Shown here one piece after another: positions 24,294 to 36,216 of a DNA stretch of 64,000 bases. This DNA comes from Steromphala cineraria. Its lineage: Eukaryota > Mollusca > Gastropoda > Trochida > Trochidae. The stretch lies in assembly GCA_916613615.1 (NCBI GenBank), contig OU744727.1, forward strand, positions 24,208,777 through 24,272,776, given 5' to 3'. Position 1 is the stretch's first letter; each line of letters begins with the position of its first letter. The notes beneath the pieces are model-generated. The model did no database searches, was not told the DNA's origin, and was given only the letters and a program-made list of their open reading frames with translations. A program made the position numbers and the translations under genes.

Positions 24294-24639
24294 ATGAAAG
24301 CACAGATTGAACAATGAACAATGATAAGCAATGTTGTAAATTGTAAAATAATCAATATCCAAGATGATGAAAGAATCCAACAATGGAAACATATGATTAA
24401 AAAACATGCACAATACATGTTTACACAACAAATTGTATTTTTGTCTTCATTTCATTTCCTATCGGGCCGTTCCATTATATTATGAGGGTTCAGGTGTGTG
24501 CAACCAACCATAAATGTTGTTGTTTTAGCAGTTCTGCGTTTTACAGTTCTGCGTTTTGGCAGGTAACCGATGAATAAAGAAATGCAATTCACGTATTTCA
24601 AATCATAACGGAGATAGTATGTCATTTGTAAGAAAATTA

Positions 24640-25085
24640 TAGTTGGGATCACACAGATGCAGAATCAGGCAACATGTGAGGGTTCGAATCCCGCACTGGA
24701 CTTGGTCCAAAAAGTACAGGAATCTGTACTGTTCAAGATAGTGTGATACCAAATATAACATTGTTACATTTGTTCACTATATCGTATTATGCAATTTGTT
24801 GCTATTGTGATATATATCTTGCAAAAGGGTTTTTAAAAATCTACAATAAGCAACCGTTTAGTGGTTCACCAAAAAAAAATTAGTACGGTACTCCATATTG
24901 AATATAACCTTAAAACTCATAAAGGATTTAAAATATTTTTATTAATTGCTATTAATGCTCATGCAATGAACTATCCATTGATAACGCAATCAATGCATAT
25001 GTCAATTACATATATGTTGACTTTTATATATGGTATAGATATCTGTGCGAGTGAGATGTAAATAAATTATTCTGTCTGTCTGTCT
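24640..25085 (+). mobile_element. Possible SINE-like remnant (B-box and TCTG tail)
   Basis: GGGTTCGAATCCC at 24,680-24,692 is a perfect tRNA-type B box with a partial T-arm stem. About 390 bp downstream the segment ends in AAATAAATTA and a TCTG tetranucleotide run (25,072-25,087). I cannot find an A box or cloverleaf, so this may be a truncated SINE or chance. Confidence 0.3.
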
Positions 25086-25162
25086 GACAGGAAAATCGAT
25101 GCTGCCAATTATTACCGGAAGGGACAGATAACATCTATCTTGTACACTTTCCCTTAATTACA

Positions 25163-25676
25163 CTGATCTCCATTAAACAATAACACATACAGAACTTGAT
25201 GGGGTTAACCCTTGATGGTACTTTACAAGACTAGACAGTTAGCGTCAATCCCGTCTCGAAGATGAGCGCTAATTAGTGTCGCAAGACCAGCCATTTAGGC
25301 CGACAAAGAGTCCTTGTTAGGCCTTGACGCATCTCGATGGATTAAGAAGTAAACATGCAAGAAGAAAGAAGAATGCATAATTCGCCTCGCCACGTGCACG
25401 CCTCGCTGTCCGTTCTTCAAAGATGATATTTCACAAGAAAACTATTTCTCTCACAGAAACAATATCATCTTTGACCTTTCCATAAAGATGAATTAAGAAC
25501 TCATAAACCCCTGGATATGCTTCACTGCTCAACGCCTTGGCCCCTTGTCGGCGTAACTGACCACTCTTACGACACTAATTAGCTCACAATACCCGCATAC
25601 CCCGACGGGGATGAAAGGATTCAGCTGTCTAGTCTACCATAAAGTTTTTATTGTTTTATTGTTTCATGGAGATCAG
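25163..25676. mobile_element. 514-bp foldback element
   Basis: CTGATCTCCATTAAACAATAA (left) is answered by its inverse at 25,656-25,676. Further in, GACTAGACAG pairs with CTGTCTAGTC, GCTAATTAGTGTCG with CGACACTAATTAGC, and TCAAAGATGATAT with ATATCATCTTTGA close to the centre. The whole unit is therefore an imperfect palindrome with pairing distributed over its length. Non-coding. Confidence 0.65.
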
Positions 25677-27199
25677 TCGGGAAACAGACCGGTGTGAATA
25701 AGGTTATTAAACAGAATGAATGAATGGTTTATTCTCATGAAGATCACAAAAAAGTGACATAGAGAAACAATACAAATATACAGGTTAGTTTATGGGAGCA
25801 TACGAAGGCAGAGAACACAGAGACGTTATTAGGTAATTTGCACTATTGATGTTGTTAATTTCTGGGGACTTCTATAGTATATTGATGTATGAATACACAG
25901 TCACTAGTAACATGTATCTTGATTTGTTCATACGTGATGGGCGTGGTCTTCCTATCTGTTGAGCAAGTCTTGTCACTTCACAACTTAGTGAGATTGATTT
26001 ATTGTAGTCAAATCGATATAATTTTGTTCCTTTTGAATTTTGAATATGATGCAAAATATATATTTTGAGTTTCCACACGATGTGAGACAAAAAGTAAAAA
26101 GAAAAAGAAATCTCTTTGACCAGATGATATATAATATCGGTTTGAACATACGAACATATGTAGCAATAAAATAAACCATATTTGTAAACAAAACAGACTA
26201 TGTCATATGTACATGTAAAATGTTACATTTACATACACAAGTTAAATAACCATCATGATGATGTGTTGTGCGCACTGAAATCTATTTTGAATAATAATTA
26301 TAGATTGCACAAGTTCAAATAGCATTCAAACTGCACATGGCATAATTAACACATTGGCTTAACATTTTAATTCGATTTTTTTAATGCATATATTACATTG
26401 TACTTTACCTGTATTTATTATGTTGAGGTGAGACTCAAATTAAATATGTCTGTCTGCAAAGTTGATGTTGTGCAAACAGTGGAAATAATTATAAACGCAA
26501 ACGAGGAGCATGGAATAGCGGGTGATTCAATAAGTAACAAACAAGGGCGTGGCTACATAAAGAATATTGGCCAATGGATGCATTTACACATGTTTGGTCT
26601 AACTGCTACGCTTTAGTCGGTAGCGTATGTACATGTGAATCATTAGATAGTGTTATTTCAAGGTCAATCTATTTGATAATGATTACAGTTCTAGAATCTG
26701 ATTACTTGTTTATTTGCGTGAGGATAAAAAACCGTAGTTAATTCTAGATTCTGCTTTTATAGACAATGGGTCAAGAGAGACTGAATTCATTTAATGACGA
26801 TGTGATTATTACATCAAACTACATCACTGAATCGAATAAACAGGATATTACCGTTAAGGGACATGCATACCTTGTTGCTAAAATGAACGATGTGTATGTT
26901 GTGAAATTATATCATTTCTGTGTAAACTTCAAACAGTTAAGTTTTGTTTATTCTCAAAACGTTGTATCAGCCATTTCAATGGGTATTATCCCATTGTGGG
27001 CCACGAGTAGATTACGTAATGAGCAGACCGACGGGCCACTATAGTGATTAACCAGGTGACCACTAGATCAGAGAAGGTGTTAATGATGACGGACCATTCA
27101 TTCCTTTCAAAGCCCATCAATTACTTTCTGTTATGAACCAACATACGTGCGACACTCGTCGGTAATTAGTTAAATATATCTTTCAATGTCAGGAATTTC
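25677..27199. other. Foldback interior, nothing recognised
   Basis: Short open frames (72 codons at 26,398 and 92 codons at 26,766, plus) resemble no family. Confidence 0.35.
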
Positions 27200-28870
27200 A
27201 AAATCGAGAGATTGAATAAATCGAAGACTATTTTCACCATGTACACAAATCATAATTTCCCAAAGTCAACAAAGCACACCAACAAATATTCAAAGTACTT
27301 AGTTCACAAAACCAAAATATTACACAAGTAACCTTTACAGCATAGTCAGCATGCCAACAAATAATAAAGTTATTCTATCTTTCTAATTTTGATATTTCAA
27401 ATCATTAATGATTAAAACGTAACATATTAGCAAAACGTTTTTATATGCATATTTTTTCAAAGTCAATATTTCTTCAAAGTCGAATTCTAATCCAAGTTAT
27501 GTTTCACCAGATGTTTATACAATAATAAAAATATAAGGTAATAAATTCACAAAACAAACTTATCACAAAACTGAATTACTCAAATAATATACATATAAAT
27601 AATAACATTTAAGATGTACAATATTTCATAAATTAACACATCACAAATGTCAATAGATCTTCTTTATTCAACCTTACACCAAATCAATATTTCCAAAGAC
27701 AATATTTCATAAAACTGACATATTACCAAAGTCATAATTTAACAAAAAAAACATATCACCAAAGTCAAGATTTCATCATCATAGTTCAAGTTACATTAAA
27801 CTAAAATCTATAGATGTTCTTAACTCAATTTTTCACCAAATCAACATTTCATTAAAGTAAATATACGTCACGTATTACTTAAGTCTAAAGATCTTCCTAA
27901 GTCAACTTTTCAAAAAATAAATATTTCACCAAATTGACATAATTTACGTATCACCAAAGTCAATAGATCTTTATTCAAACATTCACCAAATCATTATTTC
28001 ACCAAAATCATTATGTCTTTCAACGTTATCATTTTACAAAATAAACCTAAGTCAATATTTAGAAGATCGACATATCGCTAAAGACAATATTTCATAAAAC
28101 GAACCCATCACCAAAGTCAACATTTTACAAAAAAAAACATTTCACCAAAGTCAAAATTTCACCTAAGTTACGAATTACCAAAGTCTATGGTTGTTCCTAA
28201 GTCCATATTTCACCAAAGCTGACATAATCAAATTATCACCAAAGTCTAAAGATCTTCCTAAGTCATCATTTCACAAATTCGACTTGGAATCAAATTCAAT
28301 ATTTCACAAAACCAACATCTCACCAAAGTCAATATTTCACAAAACCAACTTATCACCAAAGTCAATATTTCACAAAATTAACAAATCGCCAAAGACAATA
28401 TTTTATTAAATGAACATATCCCCAAAGTCAACATTTCACATAATTTACTTATCATCAAAGTCAATATATCATCCTAGGTTACTATTTCACCAAATCAACA
28501 TTTCACCAAAGTCAACATAATCATTTAATCACACTTCTCTACAGATCTTCTTAAGTCAACTTTTCACAAAATCAACATATTACCAAAAACAATATTTCCC
28601 AAAATTAACCTCCCATCAAAGTCAACATTTCACAAAATCGACATGCCACCAAAGATCTTCTTCAGTCAACATGTCATCAAATAAACATTTCACCAAAGTC
28701 AATATTTTTCAACAATCAACAAAATCAATATATGTGAAGTCAACATTTTCCAAAACAACATACCACCAAAATCAATGTTTCACAAAATGAACATATCACA
28801 AAAAGTCAACATTTCACAAAATCATACATGTCACCAAAGTCAACATTTAATAAAATCGTCATACTACCAA
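27200..28870. repeat. Degenerate TTTCACCAAAGTCAATA array, right arm
   Basis: Roughly 33-bp units built from CAATATTTCACAAAA and ATCACCAAAGT, clearest at 28,320-28,420. The reverse complement gives TATTGACTTTGGTGA, matching the left arm. The open frame at 28,191-28,409 is just the repeat in translation. Confidence 0.7.
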
Positions 28871-28994
28871 TTGCATCATTTGATTCCGGGAGGGGGTATA
28901 TCCACTATATCCAATTGACAATAACTTCTCTTATTGAAGGGAAGTAACTCCTCACTTGGATGACCAGAGACTCGGTTATCCGTTAAGGTCGACC

Positions 28995-29115
28995 ACGCGT
29001 GAGCCACTGGTGGCCAACCCGTCAGACACTGGCTGCTCACTGGTTACACACGCATCGTCTGGCATGGCCAACGCGTGAGTGACTGGTGTGACCACCCGTG
29101 GCCAACGCGTGAGGG
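28995..29115. repeat. GCCACTGGTGGCC/CAACGCGTGAG word-repeat block, right arm
   Basis: Sister of the block at 17,045. It shares CTCACTGGT, GTGACTGGTGTG and CCGTCTGG-like words in mixed orientation. Confidence 0.55.
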
Positions 29116-29580
29116 GTATAGGAACTATTTCACACTACTGTACAATAAACAAAAAGCGGTGACTTTTAACTTAACTATCATTCATAGGTCGGCTTTCTGT
29201 TTGCATTATTTGAATCTTGAGCTCGCTGATGGACAACCTTGCCGCGAGTGAGCGGGTCAACATGCCGTTGAGATGCCGTATGACTTGCTAATGTATTTAA
29301 GCGGTACGAATCCTAATTGAAGAACATTTCACTTATACCAGTAATGTTTTTTGTTTAAAGCTGACTTTAGCATGTGCAGGGCAATTCACCGAGCAGACAT
29401 GACGTTACAACAATCGAGCGTAGCGTGGCCTTGTTTACCAAACAAAGGGCAAGGGAGATAACTCTTGACACTCCGCCGTTGCTTGTTACTAGGGGGGCGC
29501 GTGGCCCAGTTGAACATAGCTAAATATACCTACGGCACGTGACCGGTTTTGACCAATGGTAAACCGACATTGCTGTGCAA
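29116..29580. other. Outer unique part of the right foldback arm
   Basis: No gene. It contains CACGTGACCGGTTTTGACC near 29,538, the counterpart of GGTCACGTGACC near 16,853, and a GGGAGATAACTCTTG word near 29,452 that recurs at about 36,770. Confidence 0.4.
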
Positions 29581-29590
29581 GTCGAGATAA

Positions 29591-30050
29591 ATACAATGTA
29601 TACAGAGAGCTATGACTGTACATGTGTCTGTGAGCCAGATATAAACTATGTATCCAGGGAGCTATGACTGTACATGTGTCTGTGAGGCAGATATATACAA
29701 TGTATCCAGGGAGCTATATTTATAACAGTACATGTGTCTGTAAACCAGATATATACTGCGTTTCAATTTTCCTTTGATTCATATATATATATATATACAA
29801 TTTATCAAGAGAGCTAATATCAATACATGGATAAGGGATTCCGATATGTATTGGATATTTGAATGTACATTTGTCTGTGAAAGAGATATATACATCTTTG
29901 GAAGCAGGAGTTTGGGTCATATGACAGAGCATGAGTCAGAGATACTATCTATGAGTAAAACTTTGACTGTAAATGTGTCTGTTTACTTGAAGTATGCAAT
30001 GTATTTTAGCACCTTTGACTGTAACCATATGTCCGTGAGCCAAATATTTT
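29591..30050. repeat. 52-bp satellite, right remnant
   Basis: Three good units (29,591 to about 29,760) in the same orientation as the main array, then increasingly diverged ones. CTGTGAAAGAGATATATACA, GTAAATGTGTCTGTT and GTCCGTGAGCCAAATAT are still visible up to 30,050. Confidence 0.8.
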
Positions 30051-30109
30051 ATATGGAAGCAGCTGCTTTTCAACATGACCTGTTCTATTTGGAAGTTACA
30101 ATCCCCTCA

Positions 30110-30556
30110 TATGCATCCGATTTTGCATTTCCAGCAGCTGTCATTATTGGTGTACATCCAGATTGACTTTCCTGTTGATGTTTACGTGAGTTACGAGATG
30201 TTCAACATTGTGTATGCTACCTCCTAAACATGCAACATGTAGAAACGTGTCTCCATCATCATCAACTAGTGTAGTGTCAGAACCCTTTGCTTAAGTAAAC
30301 CAAACCACTTGCGTTTGCATTGTCACAAGCTGACATGGTTGTAAAGTCACTCCTTCTAGTGATGTTTTCAGGAGTCACAATACGTTCAATGTTACTTCAT
30401 AAATATGCATAATGTGGCAATGTGTCGCCATTCTCCAGAACAAGCGTTGCGTCAGCGCCATTTGACAAAAGTAAGTAAAATACATCCGTTTTTAAATTAT
30501 CAACAGCTACCATGATAGGTGTCAATCCAAATTTACCTTTACTGTTGATGTTATCA
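30110..30556 (-). pseudogene. Decayed 3' continuation of the ankyrin array
   Basis: On the minus strand, below the stop of the ankyrin gene, the repeat continues in another frame. One unit reads from NINSKGKFGLTPIMVAVDN to ENGDTLPHYAYL. After a stop come fragments such as DDDGDTFLHVACLGGS and HNVEHLVTHVNINR with further stops and shifts. The open array therefore once extended about 450 bp further. The break between open and decayed parts is a 4-nt TTAA insertion near 30,567-30,573 relative to all other units. Confidence 0.8.
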
Positions 30557-33500
30557 GGAGTCACAATTAAGACGTTCAACAATGTGTCTGCTACCTCCCC
30601 GACAAGCCTTATGTAGCAATGTGTTTCCATGATTATCAACAAGTGTTATGTCAGAATTCTTTGCCAAAAGTAAGTCAAATACATCTGATTTTGCATTTTC
30701 AGCAGCTGTCATTATTGGTGTCATCCCACCCAGTCCTCTATTGTTGATGTTTTCATGAGTCACAAGACGTTCAACAATGTGTCTGCTACCTCCCCGACAA
30801 GCCTTATGTAGCAATGTGTTTCCATGATCACCAACAAGTGTTATGTCAGCATTCTTTGCCAAAAGTAAGTCAAATACATCTGATTTTGCATTTTCAGCAG
30901 CTGTCATTATTGGTGTCATCCCACCCAGTCCTCTATTGTTGATGTTTTCATGAGTCACAAGACGTTCAACAATGTGTCTGCTACCTCCCCGACAAGCCTT
31001 TTGTAGCAATGTGTTTCCATGATTATCAACAAGTGTTATGTCAGCATTCTTTGCCAAAAGGAAGTCAAATACATCTGATTTTGCATTTTCAGCAGCTGTC
31101 ATTATTGGTGTCATCCCACCCAGTCCTTTATTGTTGATGTTTTCATGAGTCACAAGACGTTCAACAATGTGTCTGCTACCTCCCCGACAAGCCTTATGTA
31201 GCAATGTGTTTCCATGATTATCAACAAGTGTTATGTCAGCATTCTTTGCCAAAAGTAAGTCAAATACCTCTGATTTTGCATTGTCAGCAGCACTCATTAT
31301 TGGTGTCATCCCACCCAGTCCTCTATTGTTGATGTTTTCATGAGTCACAAGACGTTCAACAATGTGTCTGCTACCTCCCCGACAAGCCTTATGTAGCAAT
31401 GTGTTTCCATGATTATCAACAAGTGTTATGTCAGCATTCTTTGCCAAAAGTAAGTCAAATACATCTGATTTTGCATTGTAAGAAGCTGTCATTATTGGTG
31501 TCGACCCATCCTGTCCTCTACTGTTGATGTTTTCATGAGTCACAAGACGTTCAACAATGTGTATGCTACCTCCCCAACATGCGATATGTAGCAATGTGTC
31601 TCCATGATCATCAACAAGTGTTGTGTCAGCATTCTTTGCCAAAAGTAAGTCAAATACATCTGATTTTGCATTTTCAGCAGCTGTCATTATTGGTGTCATC
31701 CCACCCAGTCCTCTATTGTTGATGTTTTCATGAGTCACAAGACGTTCAACAATGTGTCTGCTACCTCCCCGACAAGCCTTATGTAGCAATGTGTCTCCTT
31801 GATCATCAACAATTGTTGTGTCAGCATTCTTTGCCAAAAGTAAGTCAAATACCTCTGATTTTGCATTGTCAGCAGCACTCATAATTGGTGTCATCCCACC
31901 CAGTCCTCTATTGTTGATGTTTTCATGAGTCACAAGACGTTCAACAATGTGTATGCTACCTCCCCGACAAGCCTTATGTAGCAATGTGTCTCCACGATCA
32001 TCAACAAGTGTTGTGTCAGCATTCTTTGCCAAAAGTAAGTCAAATACCTCTGATTTTGCATTGTAAGCAGCTGTCATTATTGGTGTCATCCCACCCAGTC
32101 CTCTATTGTTGATGTTTTCATGAGTCACAAGACGTTCAACAATGTGTATGCTACCTCCCCAACATCCTACATGCAGCAATGTGTCTCCACGATCATCAAC
32201 AAGTGTTGTGTCAGCATTCTTTGCCAAAAGTAAGTCAAATACATCTGATTTTGCATTGTAAGAAGCTGTCATTATTGGTGTCAACCCAACCTGTCCTCTA
32301 CTGTTGATGTTGTCAGGAGTCACAAGACGTTCAACAATGTGTTTGCTACCTCCCCAACATCCTACATGCAGCAATGTGTCTCCACGATCATCAACAAGTG
32401 TTGTGTCAGCATTCTTTGCCAAAAGTAAGTCAAATACATCTGATTTTGCATTGTAAGAAGCTGTCATTATTGGTGTCCACCCAACCTGTCCTCTACTGTT
32501 GATGTTGTCTGGATTCACAAGACGTTCAACAATGTGTTTGCTACCTCCCAAACATCCTACATGCAGCAATGTGTCTCCACGATCATCAACAAGTGTTGTG
32601 TCAGCATTCTTTGCCAAAAGTAAGTCAAATACATCTGATTTTGCATTGTAAGAAGCTGTCATTATTGGTGTCCACCCAACCTGTCCTCTACTGTTGATGT
32701 TGTCTGGATTCACAAGACGTTCAACAATGTGTTTGCTACCTCCCAAACATCCTACATGCAGCAATGTGTCTCCACGATCATCAACAAGTGTTGTGTCAGC
32801 ATTCTTTGCCAAAAGTAAGTCAAATACATCTGATTTTGCATTGGAAGAAGCTGTCATTATTGGTGTCATCCCACCCAGTCCTCTATTGTTGATGTTTTCA
32901 TGAGTCACAAGACGTTCAACAATGTGTTTGCTACCTCCCCAACATGCGTCATGTAGAAGTGTGTCTCCACGATCATCAACAAGTGTTGTGTCAGCATTCT
33001 TTGCCAAAAGTAAGTCAAATACATCTGATTTTGCATTGTAAGAAGCTGTCATTATTGGTGTCGACCCATCCTGTCCTCTACTGTTGATGTTTTCATGAGT
33101 CACAAGACGTTCAACAATGTGTTTGCTACCTCCCAAACATCCTACATGCAGCAATGTGTCTCCACGATCATCAACAAGTGTTGTGTCAGCATTCTTTGCC
33201 AAAAGTAAGTCAAATACATCTGATTTTGCATTGGAAGAAGCTGTCATTATTGGTGTCGACCCATCCTGTCCTCTACTGTTGATGTTTTCATGAGTCACAA
33301 GACGTTCAACAATGTGTTTGCTACCTCCCCAACATGCGTCATGTAGAAGTGTGTCTCCAAGATCACCAACAAGTGTTGTGTCAGCATTCTTTGCCAAAAG
33401 TAAGTCAAATACATCTGATTTTGCATTGTAAGAAGCTGTCATTATTGGTGTCGACCCATCCTGTCCTCTACTGTTGATGTTTTCATGAGTCACAAGACGT

Positions 33501-36216
33501 TCAACAATGTGTTTGCTACCTCCCCAACATGCGATATGTAGCAATGTGTCTCCATGATCATCAACAAGTGTTGTGTCAGCATTCTTTGCCAAAAGTAAGT
33601 CAAATACATCTGATTTTGCATTGTCAGCAGCACTCATAATTGGTGTCATCCCACCCAGTCCTCTATTGTTGATGTTTTCATGAGTCACAAGACGTTCAAC
33701 AATGTGTTTGCTACCTCCCCAACATGCGTCATGTAGAAGTGTGTCTCCATGATCATCAACAAGTGTTGTGTCAGCATTCTTTGCCAAAAGTAAGTCAAAT
33801 ACATCTGATTTTGCATTGTAAGAAGCTGTCATTATTGGTGTCGACCCATCCTGTCCTCTACTGTTGATGTTTTCATGAGTCACAAGACGTTCAACAATGT
33901 GTTTGCTACCTCCCCAACATCCTACATGCAGCAATGTGTCTCCACGATCATCAACAAGTGTTGTGTCAGCATTCTTTGCCAAAAGTAAGTCAAATACATC
34001 TGATTTTGCATTGTAAGAAGCTGTCATTATTGGTGTCCACCCAACCTGTCCTCTACTGTTGATGTTGTCTGGATTCACAAGACGTTCAACAATGTGTTTG
34101 CTACCTCCCAAACATGCGATATGTAGCAATGTGTCTCCATGATCATCAACAAGTGTTGTGTCAGCATTCTTTGCCAAAAGTGAGTCAAATATCTCAAAAT
34201 TTCCTTTATCAGCTGCAACCATGATTGGTGCCATCGCTTCATGTCCTATTCTGTTGATGTTCTCATTTGTCAGAATTCTTTCAACAACAGCTTTGATTCC
34301 ACCCTTACATGCAAGATGAATTAAACTATCATTATTGATGTCTTTGAAGTCAGCTTGACCTTCATCCTGCATCTGCATCAAACAGTCAAGTGATCCATGT
34401 AACACTGCCAACATAAGTGGAGTTCTGTCGTCCTTGTCCCGAGCACTCTTCGCCTTTGATAGCTCCTCTCTGTTTTCAACACACTGACTAATCACGTGCC
34501 TCAAGACAATTGGTCGATCATGAATGCAAAGAAGATGCAAAATGTTTCTACTGTTCGTATCTGTACCTGTTATCTTTGCTCCACTCTCAAGCAAATAGTT
34601 TATCATATCTTTGCTGTTACTGTCTGCACTTTTCAGGAGAAGTGAATTCAACTCAGTCTCACTAAGGTTTTTTTCAAGTTTTGTAACTAAATGCTGCAGG
34701 ATAGCCAAACTGTCACATTCTACAGAAGCAATAATAGCTTCTCTGATATCATCTTGTGTAAATGTGATAGAAAGAACCGTTTCAATACTTTTGACAAGTT
34801 TGGTGCTTTTACTTCTGACAACCCAGTAGAGAAAACATCTTTCCTTTTCTTTCTCGGTTATCCAATCATTATTCTCGGGTGCAGATATCCTCAGCTCTTC
34901 CAGGAATTGTTCAACAAACTTTTCATTTTGATGCATTGAATGAGCAACTGTACTCGAGAAAATGCCCTGTTTCATTGATGTTAACAGTCTGGAAACTACA
35001 AGAGAGAAATATTCCTCAGATGCAAAAAGGTAGTTTAGTTGATCTGATTGTCCTGCCTCTTCAGCATGCCCCGGTTTAAGTCGTTCATAGAGGACGTCTA
35101 AACTGCAATACCTCAACACAAAACTTGGATTGAACTGATACAAGGCACACGCACATGCCTCGTATATAGAAGAGTGGGCAAAGAAGAGGTTGTCTCCCCT
35201 TGATAGAAAAGTTCCTCTGAAGCTCCTTGCAGCAGCTGCTACGCCTGAACGAGATGAGGTATTTGCAAAGTTCGTGACATACATGTACATTTCATCAACC
35301 TTCTTATTGGTGTTTTGAAACTCCAGATCAGGGAGTTTGACGTTTCCCTCACAAAGCAAGACAAGGATCAGAGCTGCTGATTGGTCATTCCTTCTGCTCA
35401 GGATATCATTCAGTTCCATTCTCAGATAGTACAGGGGGCGCTTGAAGAAGTCAACAGCCTTTTCTTTGAAAGTTACAATATCAAAGAACAATCTGCAAGT
35501 AAGTGGAAAACCAAACAGAGCTGAATCTTGGCTGACGATCTCTTCTACTTCAAATTCTTTAAGTTTGATTTTTGGATGCATATCTCGGTGTTTTTGAAAT
35601 ATGGCCTTTTTCTCCTTGGGTGAATATGTTGTTTCAGGGTTGAGTGTCAAATCTACCAATGTTTTCGAAGTAAACATAGATAACCGCTGATGCATCATTT
35701 TTGATATACCTTCCTTGAAGTTATAGGTTTTGGAAGTGAAGATCACCCGTAGCTCTTTTGTATTGCTGTTGTGTTTATGTTTACGGGTGGAGCCTTTGTC
35801 TTCTCTTGTTTGTCCCTGCCCTTGGCTGCCATGTTTTAAATGATCCCGATTCTGTAGCCTGGTGTGGAGGTTATTGTCAATGTGCATTTTCAAAGAATTA
35901 CACAAAGTTTGTAAATATGTAAAGTCAGTTGAATGCCCTACTAAGCCAAATATATCATCAAAAATAAGGCAGAATTTCTGACCTGACCCAATACAAGCAC
36001 CAAGATCGAAAATTTGCGATCTGTTTACAAAGACAAGCTCGTAGCCCTGTTTTCTGTACTTCTGTCCCAACATCAGAGCCATCGTGGTCTTCCCCTCTCC
36101 TGATGCACCGCAGATACTCACATGGCAGTTCTTCTCCAATGCTCTTTTGATGTCCTTGTACGCCCGTGTAGGAACAAACGTTTGATTGGCTTGGTCCAGC
36201 ATCAGCTCCAGTGTAT
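30554..36216 (-). CDS. nSTAND3 NTPase-ankyrin repeat protein, main exon
   Basis: Probable intracellular NLR-like sensor: an ATP-hydrolysing STAND switch with an ankyrin ligand-binding tail. A strong acceptor (TTTCAG at 36,222-36,217, minus) shows the exon starts at 36,216 in phase 1. An in-frame ATG at 36,289 lies in the intron and is probably not used. Order: FVPTRAYKDIKRAL lead-in; Walker A GASGEGKTT (36,109-36,083); Walker B FCLIFDDIFG (about 35,974-35,945); sensor-like IFTSK (about 35,743); FGFPL before a helical part (about 35,515); winged-helix-like FAHSSIYEA (about 35,180); divergent ankyrins from about 34,650; then 18 near-identical 65-residue double ankyrins from 34,147 to the TGA at 30,554-30,556. 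This order fits the nSTAND3 family. Spliced to the exon at 46,276 the protein would be 1,929 residues. No HEPN/DZIP3-like domain is seen at the N-terminus. The end is shortened by a 4-nt frameshift. Confidence 0.88.
30557..34147 (-). repeat. 195-bp coding tandem repeat (65-residue double ankyrin)
   Basis: Eighteen full units and one partial. The anchor GACGTTCAAC recurs every 195 bp from 30,766 to 34,081. Each unit encodes two ankyrins: a 33-residue one with GDTLLH and GGSKHIVERLV, and a 32-residue one with TPIMTA and SDVFDLLLAKNAD. Units 8 and 9 from the N-terminal side (anchors 32,716 and 32,521) are identical in protein and apparently in DNA. Confidence 0.95.

Larger units (their letters stand above)
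23439..24568 (+). mobile_element. Internally deleted MULE (Mutator-like) element
   Basis: TIRs of about 36 bp: CCTGCCAAAACGCAGAACTG at the left (from 23,445, extended outward to GGTATCC at 23,439) and the inverse at the right (ending GGTAACC at 24,568). The flanks GATGAATG (left) and GATGAATA (right) look like an 8-bp target duplication with one change, as expected of MULEs (8-9 bp). The TIR contains the word AAAACGCAGAA twice. The element holds only the 3' part of a transposase gene, preceded by a tandem duplication of about 96 bp. Confidence 0.75.
16451..29590. mobile_element. 13.1-kb giant foldback-like element inserted in the 52-bp satellite
   Basis: The left satellite unit breaks after CAGATAT and the right one resumes with ATACAATGTA, together restoring an intact unit. 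Going inward from either side I see the same module order. There is a TTATCTCGAC end (16,599 plus; 29,589 minus), then 400-470 bp of low-copy sequence containing CACGTGAC. Next comes a 120-190 bp block of CACTGGTG/CAACGGGTG words (17,045; 28,995). Last is a long degenerate array of TATTGACTTTGAAA (left) or its inverse TTTCACCAAAGTCAATA (right). Mirrored arms of tandem repeats are typical of foldback-type DNA transposons. No transposase for the whole element was found. Shorter elements occupy the interior. Confidence 0.55.

Noticed and set aside
30557..34147. CRISPR-like or satellite array, judging by the regular 195-bp period
   Set aside because: The units are contiguous, coding and in frame; they are ankyrin repeats.
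32694..35079. Plus-strand open frames across the ankyrin exon
   Set aside because: They are shadows of the minus-strand coding exon.
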